The notes: a model not told the origin generated them from the letters alone. A stretch of DNA of 64,000 nt from Rhodobacteraceae bacterium M385 (GCA_025141835.1 CP081102.1:3748894-3812893), one strand, 5' to 3'; positions 37,285 through 46,822 are shown, counted from the first letter of the stretch. Program-made: numbers and translations.

Positions 37285-38345
37285 GCCTTGGCCCCTTTCT
37301 TGCCCGAGCCGATCATCGGCGCGGCGTCCGTATCCAGCGGCCAGCGCGGACGGGCCGACAGGTCCATGCCATCCACCCGCCCGCCTTCATATGCCAAAAG
37401 GCCCGCGTAGGCGATCATCGCGGCATTGTCGGTACACAGCGCCAGCGGCGGCGCGGCGAAGGGCAGGTCGGTAACGGCCTCTAGCGCGGCGCGCAACGTT
37501 TGGTTCGCAGCGACGCCGCCCGCGACGGCGAAGGCTGTGACCTCTCCCATCGCTAGGGCGCGGCGCGATTTCTCGGCCAGCACATGGGCCACGGTCGCTT
37601 GGAACCCGGCGCAGATATCGGCGCGGTCTTGTTCTGTCAGCCCGCCGTTTTCGGCGACCAACCCGTCACGCAGTCGCAAGACAGCGGTTTTCAGGCCCGA
37701 AAAGCTAAGGTCACACCCCGGACGATCCATCAGCGGACGGGGCAGTTTGAACCGGTTCGCGTCGCCGCTCAGCGCCGCTTTCTCGACCGAGGGGCCACCG
37801 GGTTGCGGCAGACCCAACAGGCGGGCGACTTTGTCAAAAGCCTCGCCGGGCGCATCGTCGATGGTGCCGCCAAGACGCGTGAAGCTTTCAGGCCCCTCCA
37901 CGCGCAGGAACTGGCAATGACCGCCCGAGACCAGAAGCAGCAGGTAGGGAAACGCCAACCCATCGGTGAGTTGCGGCGTTAGGGCGTGGCCCGCCAAATG
38001 GTTCACCCCCACTAGCGGCTTGCCCAGGCCCAAGGCCAAGCCCTTTGCCGCCATGACCCCGGACAAGACGCCGCCGATCAGCCCCGGCCCCGCCGTCACG
38101 GCAATGGCATCCACTTCGCGCAGGGCAATGCCCGCCGCCGCCACCGCCTCTTCCACCACCAGATCGAGCGTTTCGGCATGGGCACGGGCTGCGATTTCGG
38201 GGACCACGCCGCCGAAAGCTGCGTGCAGATCGGTTTGAGAGGACACCACGTTGGACAGGATCGCCACGTCGTCCCCCGAGCCGCGTAAAATCGCGGCGGC
38301 GGTGTCGTCGCAACTGCTCTCGATGCCTAGAATGGTCAGTGCCAT
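37281..38345 (-). CDS. tsaD: tRNA N6-adenosine threonylcarbamoyltransferase TsaD
   Basis: This 354-residue ASKHA-fold enzyme transfers threonylcarbamoyl to A37 of tRNA. The metal-binding histidines lie in NHLAGHAL, and further signatures are ILGIESSCDDT and VSGGHCQFL. TsaE, its ATPase partner, is encoded at 19283. ATG at 38345 matches the family N-terminus; the frame remains open upstream but without similarity. It leads the minus-strand operon tsaD-gpsA-yciI-EVE and is divergent from hemD. Confidence 0.95.
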   Translation of the reverse strand: MALTILGIESSCDDTAAAILRGSGDDVAILSNVVSSQTDLHAAFGGVVPEIAARAHAETLDLVVEEAVAAAGIALREVDAIAVTAGPGLIGGVLSGVMAAKGLALGLGKPLVGVNHLAGHALTPQLTDGLAFPYLLLLVSGGHCQFLRVEGPESFTRLGGTIDDAPGEAFDKVARLLGLPQPGGPSVEKAALSGDANRFKLPRPLMDRPGCDLSFSGLKTAVLRLRDGLVAENGGLTEQDRADICAGFQATVAHVLAEKSRRALAMGEVTAFAVAGGVAANQTLRAALEAVTDLPFAAPPLALCTDNAAMIAYAGLLAYEGGRVDGMDLSARPRWPLDTDAAPMIGSGKKGAKA

Positions 38346-38408
38346 GACGCTCGTCCGACTAATTGGCCCGATTGTATGGCCCATGCCTGCGAGGTAACAC
38401 TGCGGCCC

Positions 38409-39104
38409 ATGCAAGTCCACCAGACGCCCACGCTCCTGCTGACCCGCCCCCGCACTGCTTCCGAGCGGTTTGCCGAAGGATTGCAAGGGGCCGACATCGT
38501 GATCGCCCCGTTGATGGAGATCGTTGGCACCGGGGAGAACGTGTCGTTGGAAGGGGTGCAGGGCGTGATCCTGACGTCCGAGGCGGCGGTTGCATTTCTG
38601 CCGCCCGCGCGGCTTCCCGCCTATTGTGTCGGCCCCCGCACCGCGCGTGCGGCGCAGGCTATTGGGCTTGAGGCCGAGGTTTGCGGCCCCGACGCCGAGG
38701 GTCTTGTGACCGCTCTGCGCAACCGGCAGCTGAAGGGGCACTTGGTGCATGTCCAAGGCACCCATACCCGAGGCGACATCGCGGAACGGCTGAGCTCTGA
38801 CGGCTTGGTCGTGACAGGGATTGCCGCCTATGACCAACGCGCCACACCGCCGCTGCCTTCGTTCCATAAGGCGCTGGCGCAACCTGAACTGATTGTGCCG
38901 CTTTTTTCACCACGCAGCGCGGACCTCTTTGCAACGGCCGCAACCCAGCTTCGCAGCGACACGCAGATCCTTGCCCTCAGCCAAGCGGTGGCCGAGGCTC
39001 TGCCCCCCTCCATGCAGGCCCAAGCCCATGTGATCGCCCACCCAAGCGGCGCAGAAATGCTTAGGTTCTTGGAACGATATGGGGTGCAAAGGAATTCCCC
39101 CTAG
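38409..39104 (+). CDS. hemD: Uroporphyrinogen-III synthase
   Basis: This is a 231-residue HemD, which cyclises hydroxymethylbilane to uroporphyrinogen III in haem, sirohaem and cobalamin synthesis. The family is poorly conserved, but LLTRPRTASERFA at the start and the late LFSPRSADLFA segment fit well. ATG at 38409 follows GAGGTAA, and an in-frame ATG at 38376 is less likely. It is followed by mic60 and hemY, a gene order common in alphaproteobacteria. Confidence 0.87.
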   Translation: MQVHQTPTLLLTRPRTASERFAEGLQGADIVIAPLMEIVGTGENVSLEGVQGVILTSEAAVAFLPPARLPAYCVGPRTARAAQAIGLEAEVCGPDAEGLVTALRNRQLKGHLVHVQGTHTRGDIAERLSSDGLVVTGIAAYDQRATPPLPSFHKALAQPELIVPLFSPRSADLFATAATQLRSDTQILALSQAVAEALPPSMQAQAHVIAHPSGAEMLRFLERYGVQRNSP

Positions 39105-39205
39105 AAGCCTCCGCGGCGTCATGACAGTTTGGACCGGGCTGACTCGGCCCCTTCACCACGCTAAGTATGCGAGTGCGAGTAACATTCAGTAGGGGGCCAT
39201 CACCC

Positions 39206-40597
39206 ATGGCGAAAAAATCGTCTACCCGTTCGGGACGCCAGAAATCCCAAGACGAGACTGTAACGCCAGAAAATGGCGCGGAAAGCGTTGCCGAAGGCGC
39301 GGGCGAAATGGGTGGCGATACGGTCTTGGTAGGCGATGACACCCTTGGGGAAGACAGCGTCGCGGCAGAGCCGGCGGTCGGTGACCGGGTCACGATTGAA
39401 CCCGGCGATACGACAGCAGCAGAGGTCGAAGCTGACGATCCGGCACAGACAGAAATTCTGGACGCAGACACGGCGGAACCTGCGGCAGAGCCTGCCTCTG
39501 ATCCCGCGCCCGACCCTGCCCCCAATACGGACGTCGCCCCTGTTCCTGCCCCCGTCATCCAAAAGCGTGGGCCGGGCATTTTCGCCCTGCTGCTTGGCGG
39601 TGTGGTCACCGCGGCCTTGGGCTATGGCGCCGCGATTTACGGCTACATCGGCAACAATGACACCAGCGCCACCGATACGGCCCTGGCCGAGGCTTTGGCG
39701 GCGATTGATGCTCAAGAAAGCACGATCACCGCGCTACAGGCCGAGGTCACAGCCCTTGCCGCCGTGGAACCTCCGGTGATCCCAGAGGTCGACCTTTCGG
39801 GCGTCGAAGGCGCGATCGCGGGCGTGGCCAGCGACGTGGCGGGTTTAGGCACCGGGATTGAGGCGCTGACAGGCCGCGTTGTGGCTTTGGAAGAACGCCC
39901 GATTTTCACCGGCGAAGTTGCCGCAGATACCGCCGCGATGACCGAAGCTGTCGAGGCGCTGGAAGCCCGCGTAGCAGCAGAACAAGCCGCCGCCGCCGAG
40001 GCCGTTGCCGCAGCAGAGGCCGCAGAAGCTGCCGCTGCGCAGGAAGCGCAAGCCGCCGCCGATGCAGCCGCCGCCGCAGTGGCAGAGGCCGAAGCAAGCG
40101 CCGCCGCCACCGCTGCTGCGACCCAATCGCAGGCCGCCTTAAGCCGGGTACAGGTCGCCTTGGCTGCCGGGGGGCCGTTTGCAGAGGCCTTGGCCGACAT
40201 CTCGGTCGATGTGCCCGAGGCTCTGTCCTCCGTGGCAGAAACCGGTGTGCCGACGTTGGAAGACCTGCAAGCCAGCTTCCCTGCCGCAGCCCGTGCCGCG
40301 CTGCCGATCGCGTTGCGCGAAACCGCTGGCGACAGCGCCGCCGACCGGGTCGGCGCCTTCTTGATGGGCCAAATCGGCGGACGCTCTGTCGAGCCGCGCG
40401 AAGGCGACGACCCCGATGCCGTGCTCAGCCGCGCAGAAGCCGCTGTTGCGGCGGGGGATTTGCCCGCTGCCCTGTCCGAGTTGACCGCGCTGCCTGAAGG
40501 GGCGCAGGCGATGTTGAACGATTGGGTCACGCAGGTTGAAACCCGTGTTGCCGCCGATACTGCGCTGGCGGAGCTTTCTGCCGCGCTTGAAAACTAA
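39206..40597 (+). CDS. Mitofilin/Mic60 family inner-membrane protein
   Basis: This 463-residue protein has an acidic, Pro/Ala/Asp-rich cytoplasmic N-terminus (about 1-118), one transmembrane helix (about 124-147), a long Ala/Glu-rich coiled coil (about 155-315) and a mitofilin-like C-terminal domain. Alphaproteobacterial Mic60 shapes the inner membrane and contacts outer-membrane proteins. The location between hemD and hemY is the conserved context. The ATG at 39206 is preceded by AGTAGGGGG. The very Ala-rich region explains the long spurious open frames on the other strand. Confidence 0.87.
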   Translation: MAKKSSTRSGRQKSQDETVTPENGAESVAEGAGEMGGDTVLVGDDTLGEDSVAAEPAVGDRVTIEPGDTTAAEVEADDPAQTEILDADTAEPAAEPASDPAPDPAPNTDVAPVPAPVIQKRGPGIFALLLGGVVTAALGYGAAIYGYIGNNDTSATDTALAEALAAIDAQESTITALQAEVTALAAVEPPVIPEVDLSGVEGAIAGVASDVAGLGTGIEALTGRVVALEERPIFTGEVAADTAAMTEAVEALEARVAAEQAAAAEAVAAAEAAEAAAAQEAQAAADAAAAAVAEAEASAAATAAATQSQAALSRVQVALAAGGPFAEALADISVDVPEALSSVAETGVPTLEDLQASFPAAARAALPIALRETAGDSAADRVGAFLMGQIGGRSVEPREGDDPDAVLSRAEAAVAAGDLPAALSELTALPEGAQAMLNDWVTQVETRVAADTALAELSAALEN

Positions 40598-40652
40598 GGG
40601 CCCTTCCACAGGCCACTCGCGCCCTTAGGGGCCCAATGAAGGATCGCGCCGA

Positions 40653-42176
40653 ATGCTCTGGTCGCTGCTAAAAATCATGGTTTTCATCCTCATTGTCGTG
40701 GGGGCGGTGTTTGGCATCACTTACCTGACAGAGCTGGATAACCTTGGCCTGCTCATCATCTTTGGGCGGGAATATGTCATCACCCCATTCCTTGCGGTGG
40801 TGAGCGCGCTGGTGCTGCTTTTGGCGGTGTGGATTCTGTTCAAGATTGTCGGCCTGATCGTCGCGACACTGCGCTTCCTGAATGGCGATGAAACCGCCGT
40901 CAGCCGCTACTTCGACCGCCGGTCCGAGCGGAAGGGCTACGAGGCGTTGGGTGAAGGCATGATGGCGCTGGCCGCCGGCGAAGGCCGCTTGGCAATCCGC
41001 AAAGCCGAACGCGCGGGCAAGTACCTGAAACGCCCCGAACTGACGAACCTGGTGGTGGCACAGGGCGCAGAGATGGTGGGCGACAAGGCGCTGGCCACCC
41101 AGACGTTCAAGGCCATGGTCACCGACGAACGCACCCGCTTTGTCGGCGTGCGTGGGTTGATGCAGCAAAAGCTGGACGAAGGCGACACAGACACGGCGCT
41201 GAAACTGGCCGAGAAGGCCTTGGTCCTGCGTCCTAAAAACGCCGATGTGCAGACGACGCTGATCTCCCTTCAATCGCGCTCCGAGGATTGGCAGGGGGCC
41301 CGTGGAACACTGGCCGCTGCCCTGAAAGCAGGCAATGTGCCGCGTGATCTGCACCGTCGCCGCGATGCGGTGCTGGCGCTGGCCCATGCCCGTGACGCCA
41401 TGGCCGAAGGTCAGGTTGTTACCGCCACCCGCGACGTGGCCGAAGCCAACCGCCTGGCCCCCGGCCTTGTGCCTGCCGCCGTCATGTCGGCCCGGATCGA
41501 CGTGGAAGCAGGGCGCAAACGCCAAGCCGTGAAGACCATCCGCAAGGCTTGGGAACAGGCCCCTCACCCGGACCTCGCCGCCGCGTTCGCCCTGATCGAA
41601 CCTGATGAGACCCCGGCCCTGCGCCTGCGCCGCTTCCGCCCGCTTCTGGGCAAGCACCAAGGCCACGCCGAAGTACGGATGTTGGAGGCCGAGTTGCACA
41701 TCGCGAACGAGGATTTTCCCGCCGCCCGCAAAGCGCTGGGTGATCTGGCAGAAACTGCCCCAACGGCGCGGTCGCTGACGATCATGGCCGCGGTTGAGCG
41801 GGGCGAAGGCGCCCCGGACCGGGTCGTGCGCGGCTGGCTTGCCCGCGCCGTCACAGCGCCACGCGGCAACCAATGGATGTGCAACAACTGTGGCCATGTC
41901 CACGAAGACTGGACCCCGGTTTGCGCCAATTGCGAAAGCTTCGACACGCTGGAATGGGCCGAGGCCCGTCAATCGGAGGCCTCTCTTGCGGGGCCAACCC
42001 AAATGCTGCCCCTAATCGTAGGCGCGTTGGAGGACCGTGGCGAGGAAGAAGACGCTGAGGTTGTGACAGAAGAGCCCTCTGCGTCCCAAGACCCCACACC
42101 GATCGACGCGGAAGACGCTGAAGTGGCCGACGCCACCCCGGAACCGGAATCCGAGGCCGGCATTTCGCGAATTTAG
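40653..42176 (+). CDS. hemY: HemY-like TPR membrane protein with C-terminal zinc ribbon
   Basis: This 507-residue protein has two N-terminal membrane helices (about 5-27 and 43-70) and the HemY_N domain, followed by TPR-like helical repeats (about 95-400). A rubredoxin-like zinc ribbon with C410, C413, C424 and C427 follows (CNNCGH then CANCESFDTLEW), and then a very acidic tail. The ribbon resembles that of LapB/YciM, which binds a metal and regulates membrane enzymes. HemY of this type is linked to haem synthesis by location, but its activity is unclear. It is not the protoporphyrinogen oxidase also called HemY. Confidence 0.88.
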   Translation: MLWSLLKIMVFILIVVGAVFGITYLTELDNLGLLIIFGREYVITPFLAVVSALVLLLAVWILFKIVGLIVATLRFLNGDETAVSRYFDRRSERKGYEALGEGMMALAAGEGRLAIRKAERAGKYLKRPELTNLVVAQGAEMVGDKALATQTFKAMVTDERTRFVGVRGLMQQKLDEGDTDTALKLAEKALVLRPKNADVQTTLISLQSRSEDWQGARGTLAAALKAGNVPRDLHRRRDAVLALAHARDAMAEGQVVTATRDVAEANRLAPGLVPAAVMSARIDVEAGRKRQAVKTIRKAWEQAPHPDLAAAFALIEPDETPALRLRRFRPLLGKHQGHAEVRMLEAELHIANEDFPAARKALGDLAETAPTARSLTIMAAVERGEGAPDRVVRGWLARAVTAPRGNQWMCNNCGHVHEDWTPVCANCESFDTLEWAEARQSEASLAGPTQMLPLIVGALEDRGEEEDAEVVTEEPSASQDPTPIDAEDAEVADATPEPESEAGISRI

Positions 42177-42220
42177 GTCTATGAAATCGCCGTGCGCCTT
42201 GCTATTAGCGCGCCCGGTAC

Positions 42221-42296
42221 GCCTCAATAGCTCAGCTGGTAGAGCAGGTCCTTCGTAAGGACAAGGTCGGGGGTTCGAGTCCCTCTTGAGGCACCA
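42221..42296 (+). tRNA. tRNA-Thr (anticodon CGU)
   Basis: This is a 76-nt cloverleaf with a 7-bp acceptor stem (GCCTCAA / TTGAGGC) and a D-arm GCTC-AGCTGGTA-GAGC. The anticodon loop is TTCGTAA, reading CGU. The T-arm has a TTCGAGT loop, and the CCA end is encoded. One mismatch at the top of the anticodon stem is visible. It marks the boundary between the core hemD-hemY block and the more variable genes that follow. Confidence 0.95.
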
Positions 42297-42698
42297 CTTT
42301 CCAATCCGAACATAGTTAGTGATATCCGAAAGATTACCTGCACGAACGAGCTTCGGTGCGATGCCGCTGCGAAATCGGGCAAGTGGCCAGCCTAGGCACT
42401 TTGATTGACGCGTGTATGACGGCTGATCGTATTGCGTCACACCGGCCGCGCTTAGGGTGTTTAGGGCGACACGGGCTGTGCGGCTCCCTCTGCCCTGCCT
42501 AAACAACGCCCCCGTCGCATCAGAAAAACGCCACAGTTCCTACCTAAGTAATAATGAACGAGAGCCCGTCCGAGCCTTTCCGACGCGGTATGTAACTTCG
42601 TAACGAGAGTATTCGTTACGGCCGAGCCCGTTGTTCGTGGCCGTTCAGATACTGATAGTAAATTCCGAAGCTTAACTCATTTTCAGAGGTTCAAACCG
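42297..42698. other. Intergenic region between tRNA-Thr and a response regulator gene
   Basis: No protein gene is supported on either strand. The only clear structure is the palindrome at 42599-42620, annotated separately. I looked for an integrase or a copy of the tRNA 3' end and saw none. Confidence 0.5.
42599..42620. promoter_or_regulatory. 22-bp palindrome upstream of response regulator gene
   Basis: Perfect 8-bp arms CGTAACGA and TCGTTACG are separated by 6 bp and end 78 bp before the response regulator ATG. Size and symmetry fit an operator for a dimeric regulator. The protein that binds is unknown. Confidence 0.55.
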
Positions 42699-43103
42699 AT
42701 GACCGATACATTGCCAAAGGTTCTTCACGTTGATGATGACCTCGACATCCTGGAGGTCTCCAGGTTGGCGTTGGAAACTGTCGGCGGTCTTGAAGTTGTT
42801 CAGTTTTCTTCCGGCTTCAAGGCCGTTGAAAACGCCGCCGCTCTCCATCCTGACTTCTTCCTTCTAGACGTGATGATGCCAGAAATTGACGGGATCGAGA
42901 CGTTGCAGAAGCTTCGCGATATACCGGAGTTCAGCGGCACACCTGCGGTTTTCATGACGGCCAAGGCTTCGCCCGATGACATTACTGCGCTGCTCAAGTG
43001 TGGCGCGGTGTCGGTTATCAAAAAGCCGTTCGATCCCATGACTTTAGCGGGCGAGATTGTCGATCTGTGGCAGAACTCACGCCAGGGCATCGCTGCCGCC
43101 TGA
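42699..43103 (+). CDS. Single-domain response regulator (CheY-like)
   Basis: This 134-residue receiver domain has the acidic pair in LHVDDDLD, phospho-acceptor D57 (LLDVMMPEIDG), threonine in FMTAKAS and lysine in IKKPFDP. There is no output domain, so it acts by protein contact or phosphotransfer. A histidine kinase lies convergently at 43389-44801 and may be its partner. A terminator follows. Confidence 0.9.
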   Translation: MTDTLPKVLHVDDDLDILEVSRLALETVGGLEVVQFSSGFKAVENAAALHPDFFLLDVMMPEIDGIETLQKLRDIPEFSGTPAVFMTAKASPDDITALLKCGAVSVIKKPFDPMTLAGEIVDLWQNSRQGIAAA

Positions 43104-43125
43104 ACGCAGCAAATCGCTACCGAAG

Positions 43126-43155
43126 GCCCCTCCCTTAACTGAGAGGGGCTTTTTT
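43126..43155 (+). terminator. Rho-independent terminator after response regulator
   Basis: A 7-bp stem (GCCCCTC / GAGGGGC) is followed by six T, 22 bp after the stop codon. Confidence 0.85.
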
Positions 43156-43388
43156 GTGCCTAGCGCGCAGTGCCCCCTTTAACCAGCGGCGTCGCTTTAG
43201 TTCATCGCCGCTTTGCCGGGCGCGGGGAATCGCCCCCTCCAGTCGCTACTCATTCAGCCCTGACACGAGGGCACATGCAGCAGTGTGCGCACGAAAAAGG
43301 ACCCGGTCGCGCGTTGGCGACGGGCCCTGTTTATTGCGTGGTTCTTTCGCCGGACCCGAAGCGCGGCAGTGCGACCAGGCCGGGAACT

Positions 43389-44801
43389 TCAGGCTGCGTG
43401 GTCTAGCCGATTCTTAGATGGGTCCTTTGCGGCGCCGTCTGCATTCAGGCGGTCGAACTCCACGAAGAACGTCGTCCCGACCCCCAACTCGCTGACGTAA
43501 TCAAGGGTCGCGTCGTGCCGCTCGATAATCTGCTTGCTGATGTTGAGGCCAAGTCCCGTGCCCCCCACGCGTCGAATGTTAGACGAATCCACTTGGCTGA
43601 ACTTGCCAAACACGCAGTCCTTGGCGCCGTCGGGGATGCCAGTGCCTTCATCTTCCACAGAAATGCGGACACGGTTACCGCGCGTTTCCACGCGCACCTG
43701 CACCGAATCTCCTTCTTCAGAGAACTTCAACGCGTTGGACAGCAGATTGCTCAACACTTGGATCAAGCGGTTCCGGTCGCCAGAAATCTCGCAATCTTCG
43801 CGGCAAAGGTCAGTTGTGACCTGAATGCCCAGTTTGCTGGCAAACCCTTCCGTGGATTCGACCGCCTCTTGCACGAGGCCGTTCGCATCAACAGGGCTGA
43901 AGTGGAACTTCATCTCTCCGGCTTCAATTTTCTGCATGTCGAGCAGATCTTCGATCAGCGCCGCGAGGCGTTGGCCGTTCTTGGTCGCAATATCCACAAC
44001 GGGTTTCAGGTTCGGAGGCAAAGCGCCGAGCTTGTCGTTGTTAACCAATTCGAGGGACCCGATGATCGACGTCAGCGGCGTGCGCAATTCGTGGCTGACG
44101 GTCGCGAGAAACCGTGATTTCACTTCCAAGGCTGCCTTCGTGCGCTCGTTCTCTTCCCGGATCAGCTTCATCTGCTCAAGCCGTTCTTTGTAGCTGAGGT
44201 AAAACTTCACCGAAATATCGGCGATAAAGTAGAGCACAAAGATGATCGTGAAGAATTCCAACCAGATCGAGGAGCCGATAGCCGGCACGTAACGCACCAC
44301 ATCAAGGAACGCGATGCACAGGAAAGCGACGGCATAGATCGACAAGCGTAGCAGCAGAATGCCAACCATTTGACTGTTATACATCGTCGCAAAGACAGAG
44401 GCCGAGAATAGGAAGAACAGAGGCGTGAAATGACCAGGCGACGTTTGCAGGAACGCGATGTTCACGATGAACAGGCTAATCGCGATGCTGCTTATGACCG
44501 TGTTACGGGCGATGCGCCGTAGAATACGCTCTCCCATGACCGGGTCTTCGCCGTCCCATGACCGAGATTGACGCCCCAAGATCACATCAAGCATTTCGGT
44601 GATGGCCACCAACGCGTAACAGGTAAAGATCGCGTAGGGATCGAAGTAGAACGCCGAAAGGATTGCCGCCCCTAGGAAACTGGCCTGGCGATGCCAAACC
44701 AGTTGGTTTGCGAGGGTAATATAGTCCCTGATGTGCTGCTCACGGCCTTCAGAGCTGAACCAATCGGCCCTGTTTGCCCACATTGTTTTCCATTGCTGCA
44801 T
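43389..44801 (-). CDS. Membrane sensor histidine kinase
   Basis: This is a 470-residue protein with about six membrane helices in residues 38-205, a short coiled coil, HisKA with H237 (TVSHELRTPLTSIIGSLEL) and an HATPase with NLLSNALKFS, DEGTGIP and GTGLGLNIS. There is no large periplasmic loop, so it may sense a membrane or lipid-soluble signal; that is inference. It lacks its own receiver. The lone receiver gene at 42699 is the nearest candidate partner, and the FeeM-like gene 190 bp upstream on the same strand is a possible source of a lipid ligand. Confidence 0.9.
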   Translation of the reverse strand: MQQWKTMWANRADWFSSEGREQHIRDYITLANQLVWHRQASFLGAAILSAFYFDPYAIFTCYALVAITEMLDVILGRQSRSWDGEDPVMGERILRRIARNTVISSIAISLFIVNIAFLQTSPGHFTPLFFLFSASVFATMYNSQMVGILLLRLSIYAVAFLCIAFLDVVRYVPAIGSSIWLEFFTIIFVLYFIADISVKFYLSYKERLEQMKLIREENERTKAALEVKSRFLATVSHELRTPLTSIIGSLELVNNDKLGALPPNLKPVVDIATKNGQRLAALIEDLLDMQKIEAGEMKFHFSPVDANGLVQEAVESTEGFASKLGIQVTTDLCREDCEISGDRNRLIQVLSNLLSNALKFSEEGDSVQVRVETRGNRVRISVEDEGTGIPDGAKDCVFGKFSQVDSSNIRRVGGTGLGLNISKQIIERHDATLDYVSELGVGTTFFVEFDRLNADGAAKDPSKNRLDHAA

Positions 44802-44991
44802 AATGCTTCCACCTCTTTCGCAAGGTTAGCAATACATATGAAATGCGTCTAAATTTGTGCACTCACGCGGCCGGACCGCGCCTTTTTAGCCCATTTGAGG
44901 CGGAGGTAAGGCAGATTTGGTAACAATTCTCAGGCAAAGACCGCCCCGATCCGGGCCACGCCTTTGCCTTGGAATCCGCGCTCTAAGACTG

Positions 44992-45681
44992 TCAGGCAGC
45001 CTTAGAGTTAGAGATCTTGGGGGAGGGATAGACCCCAGCAAGTTCAGGGAACGCGATGTCGGAATGCGGCACCTCGTCCACCGGACCAAACACCGGGGTG
45101 CGGGCAAGAACGGCCTCGCGCTGCTCTCGCACCTTGGCGGTAAGAAGCTGAATCGGCTTCTTCAGGCCCGGATAGCTGCGAGGTTCTGACACAATCTCGT
45201 ACCCAAGATACCGACGGTAAAACGCCGAATGCTCGGCCCGCACAGGGGCAAGGGCCAGGTCGATATCATAGAACATCGTGGCGAGGAATGGGATGCGCAG
45301 CGCCAGAAAATGCAACGGTACGCGGCGCTTACGGGCGGCGGGGGCAATCACGAAACGCGTCGAATCCAGCGCCGTTTTCCCAAGTTTGATATCGTCCATG
45401 ATCTCGGGGAAGACTTCCAGCGTAGGAGAGGCAAAGGAAAGCTGGGACAGCAGGTGCAGCCGGACAGAGGCGAAGATCTCTCCGTCATATTCTACCGCGA
45501 CGTGGACGCAATTCGGGGTTTCGTCGAACGGGTCCGTCATCATCAGCCGCTCATTCGCAGGAATGGACTTCTCGGCGCGATAACAATTGTAGCGCAGGCG
45601 GTACACCTCCTCGAGCTCTTGATCCGTGCTGAGAACCCGGTAGCGGGCGCGTTTCAGTGCTTCGATCACTTGATTATTCAT
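44992..45681 (-). CDS. N-acyl amino acid synthase FeeM-like protein
   Basis: This 229-residue protein has the FeeM/LuxI-like acyltransferase fold. The N-terminal VYRLRYNCYRAEKSI, the middle HVAVEYDGEIFASVRLHLL and the conserved DSTRFVIAP match the pattern of N-acyl amino acid synthases, which link a fatty acyl chain from acyl-ACP to an amino acid. It overlaps the end of the methyltransferase gene and so is coupled to it. ATG at 45681 has GGGG 8 nt upstream, and ATG at 45687 is an alternative. The acceptor is not known. Confidence 0.78.
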   Translation of the reverse strand: MNNQVIEALKRARYRVLSTDQELEEVYRLRYNCYRAEKSIPANERLMMTDPFDETPNCVHVAVEYDGEIFASVRLHLLSQLSFASPTLEVFPEIMDDIKLGKTALDSTRFVIAPAARKRRVPLHFLALRIPFLATMFYDIDLALAPVRAEHSAFYRRYLGYEIVSEPRSYPGLKKPIQLLTAKVREQREAVLARTPVFGPVDEVPHSDIAFPELAGVYPSPKISNSKAA

Positions 45682-46468
45682 GGTCATCCCCGCTTGTTTC
45701 TGACGGTGCCCGGCACACCAATAAGTCGCTGTAGCCGCGGTACACGGTGTCTTCGCGGTGGATTTCAAACCCCGCCGCCGTGACCGCCGTAGCGAGTTCT
45801 TCCGCGCTATGGGTCCAGTAGACGCCCTTTTGCTGCGCGTCATAGATCGCGGAGTTCTGCTTGGCGATTTCACGTCCCTGCCAAAACACCCGCAAAGCGC
45901 CCAACAACCCGTGCTTGGCCTTGATGCTGCCAAACAGGTAGCGGCGCCAATCGGCCACATCCATGTCCCGCCCAAGGTCCACAAGGAACAACCAACCGCC
46001 GGGCCGGAGCAATCGGCGCAGATCCTTCAGGCGCTGTTGCGGGTTGGGCATCGCGTAGATTGCGTGAACACAAACGATCAGGTCCGCCTGATGCGATGGC
46101 GAAAAGCTTTCGAGCGCGACGTTGTCGTAAGTGATATTGCGGTGCGCCGACAATTTGGCTTTTGCCGCGGCAATCATGCCGGGATCAGGTTCGGCCAAAT
46201 GGATTTCACTATCGGGGCAGGCAATCGCCGCCCTTTCGGTGTAATTTCCGGTCCCCCCGCCGATGTCATAAATCAGTTGAGGCGTTTCAATTGAGGCGAG
46301 GAATGTATCGAACGATGAAAGGATCGCCTGATACTCTGGATTGTGTTCAGACAGCAGATCATATGCAGTTGCATAGGCGCTCCAATCGGCCCGCACCGAT
46401 TGGTCTGCTGTTTCTGATTGATAGACGTCAAGGGGCATTGCCCCGTCAGCGTGAGCGCGTGACGGCAT
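45674..46468 (-). CDS. Class I SAM-dependent methyltransferase
   Basis: This 264-residue enzyme has SAM-binding motif I IYDIGGGTGNY, an acidic residue in HLAEPDPGM, and LRRLLRPGGWLFLVDLG as post-motif. It could methylate the product of the co-transcribed FeeM-like enzyme, but no substrate can be read. ATG at 46468 is chosen because GGAG lies about 10 nt upstream; a TTG at 46483 also opens the frame. Confidence 0.85.
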   Translation of the reverse strand: MPSRAHADGAMPLDVYQSETADQSVRADWSAYATAYDLLSEHNPEYQAILSSFDTFLASIETPQLIYDIGGGTGNYTERAAIACPDSEIHLAEPDPGMIAAAKAKLSAHRNITYDNVALESFSPSHQADLIVCVHAIYAMPNPQQRLKDLRRLLRPGGWLFLVDLGRDMDVADWRRYLFGSIKAKHGLLGALRVFWQGREIAKQNSAIYDAQQKGVYWTHSAEELATAVTAAGFEIHREDTVYRGYSDLLVCRAPSETSGDDHE

Positions 46469-46822
46469 AAGAAGAGTCTCCAAAATTCAACTGCGTGCGA
46501 ATGAATATGCGACTCGTTACCCGACCTAAAACGTGCCTTTAAATGGCCATTTTTGCAAGGCCATTCCATCGGCGTGCGCCTTTCTGGTCGCTGATTTCGT
46601 TCAACAAAAGAAGGCGCACCAAATATGAATGTTGCAAATTTCATAGTGTTTCTTAGTGTTTTCGCGCAATACGACACACGAAACTCGGCGCCGCAAAACG
46701 TGGCGCAAAAAAGGCAAACTTGTCAAAAATTGGGCGATATTTTTATCGACCCGCCGGAAAACGGCCCCATTTATCGGAGAGCAATGAGGCAGCGCAAAAG
46801 GCGCAGTAACCTTGGAGCCGAG
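46469..46822. other. AT-richer divergent intergenic region
   Basis: No gene is supported in these 354 bp. The base composition is clearly more AT-rich than the surroundings between about 46600 and 46760. It probably carries the promoter of the methyltransferase/FeeM-like operon (minus) and of the small gene that follows (plus). Confidence 0.45.

Noticed and set aside
39712..40530. Ala/Ser-rich open frame on the minus strand
   Set aside because: It mirrors the Ala/Glu-rich coiled coil of the Mic60 gene and has no independent support.
40668..42002. 444-codon minus-strand frame opposite hemY
   Set aside because: It lies wholly antisense to a well supported gene and has a His/Gln-rich random-like product.
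42012..42506. Minus-strand frame running through the tRNA-Thr gene
   Set aside because: It overlaps the tRNA and the hemY end; no domain or start signal.
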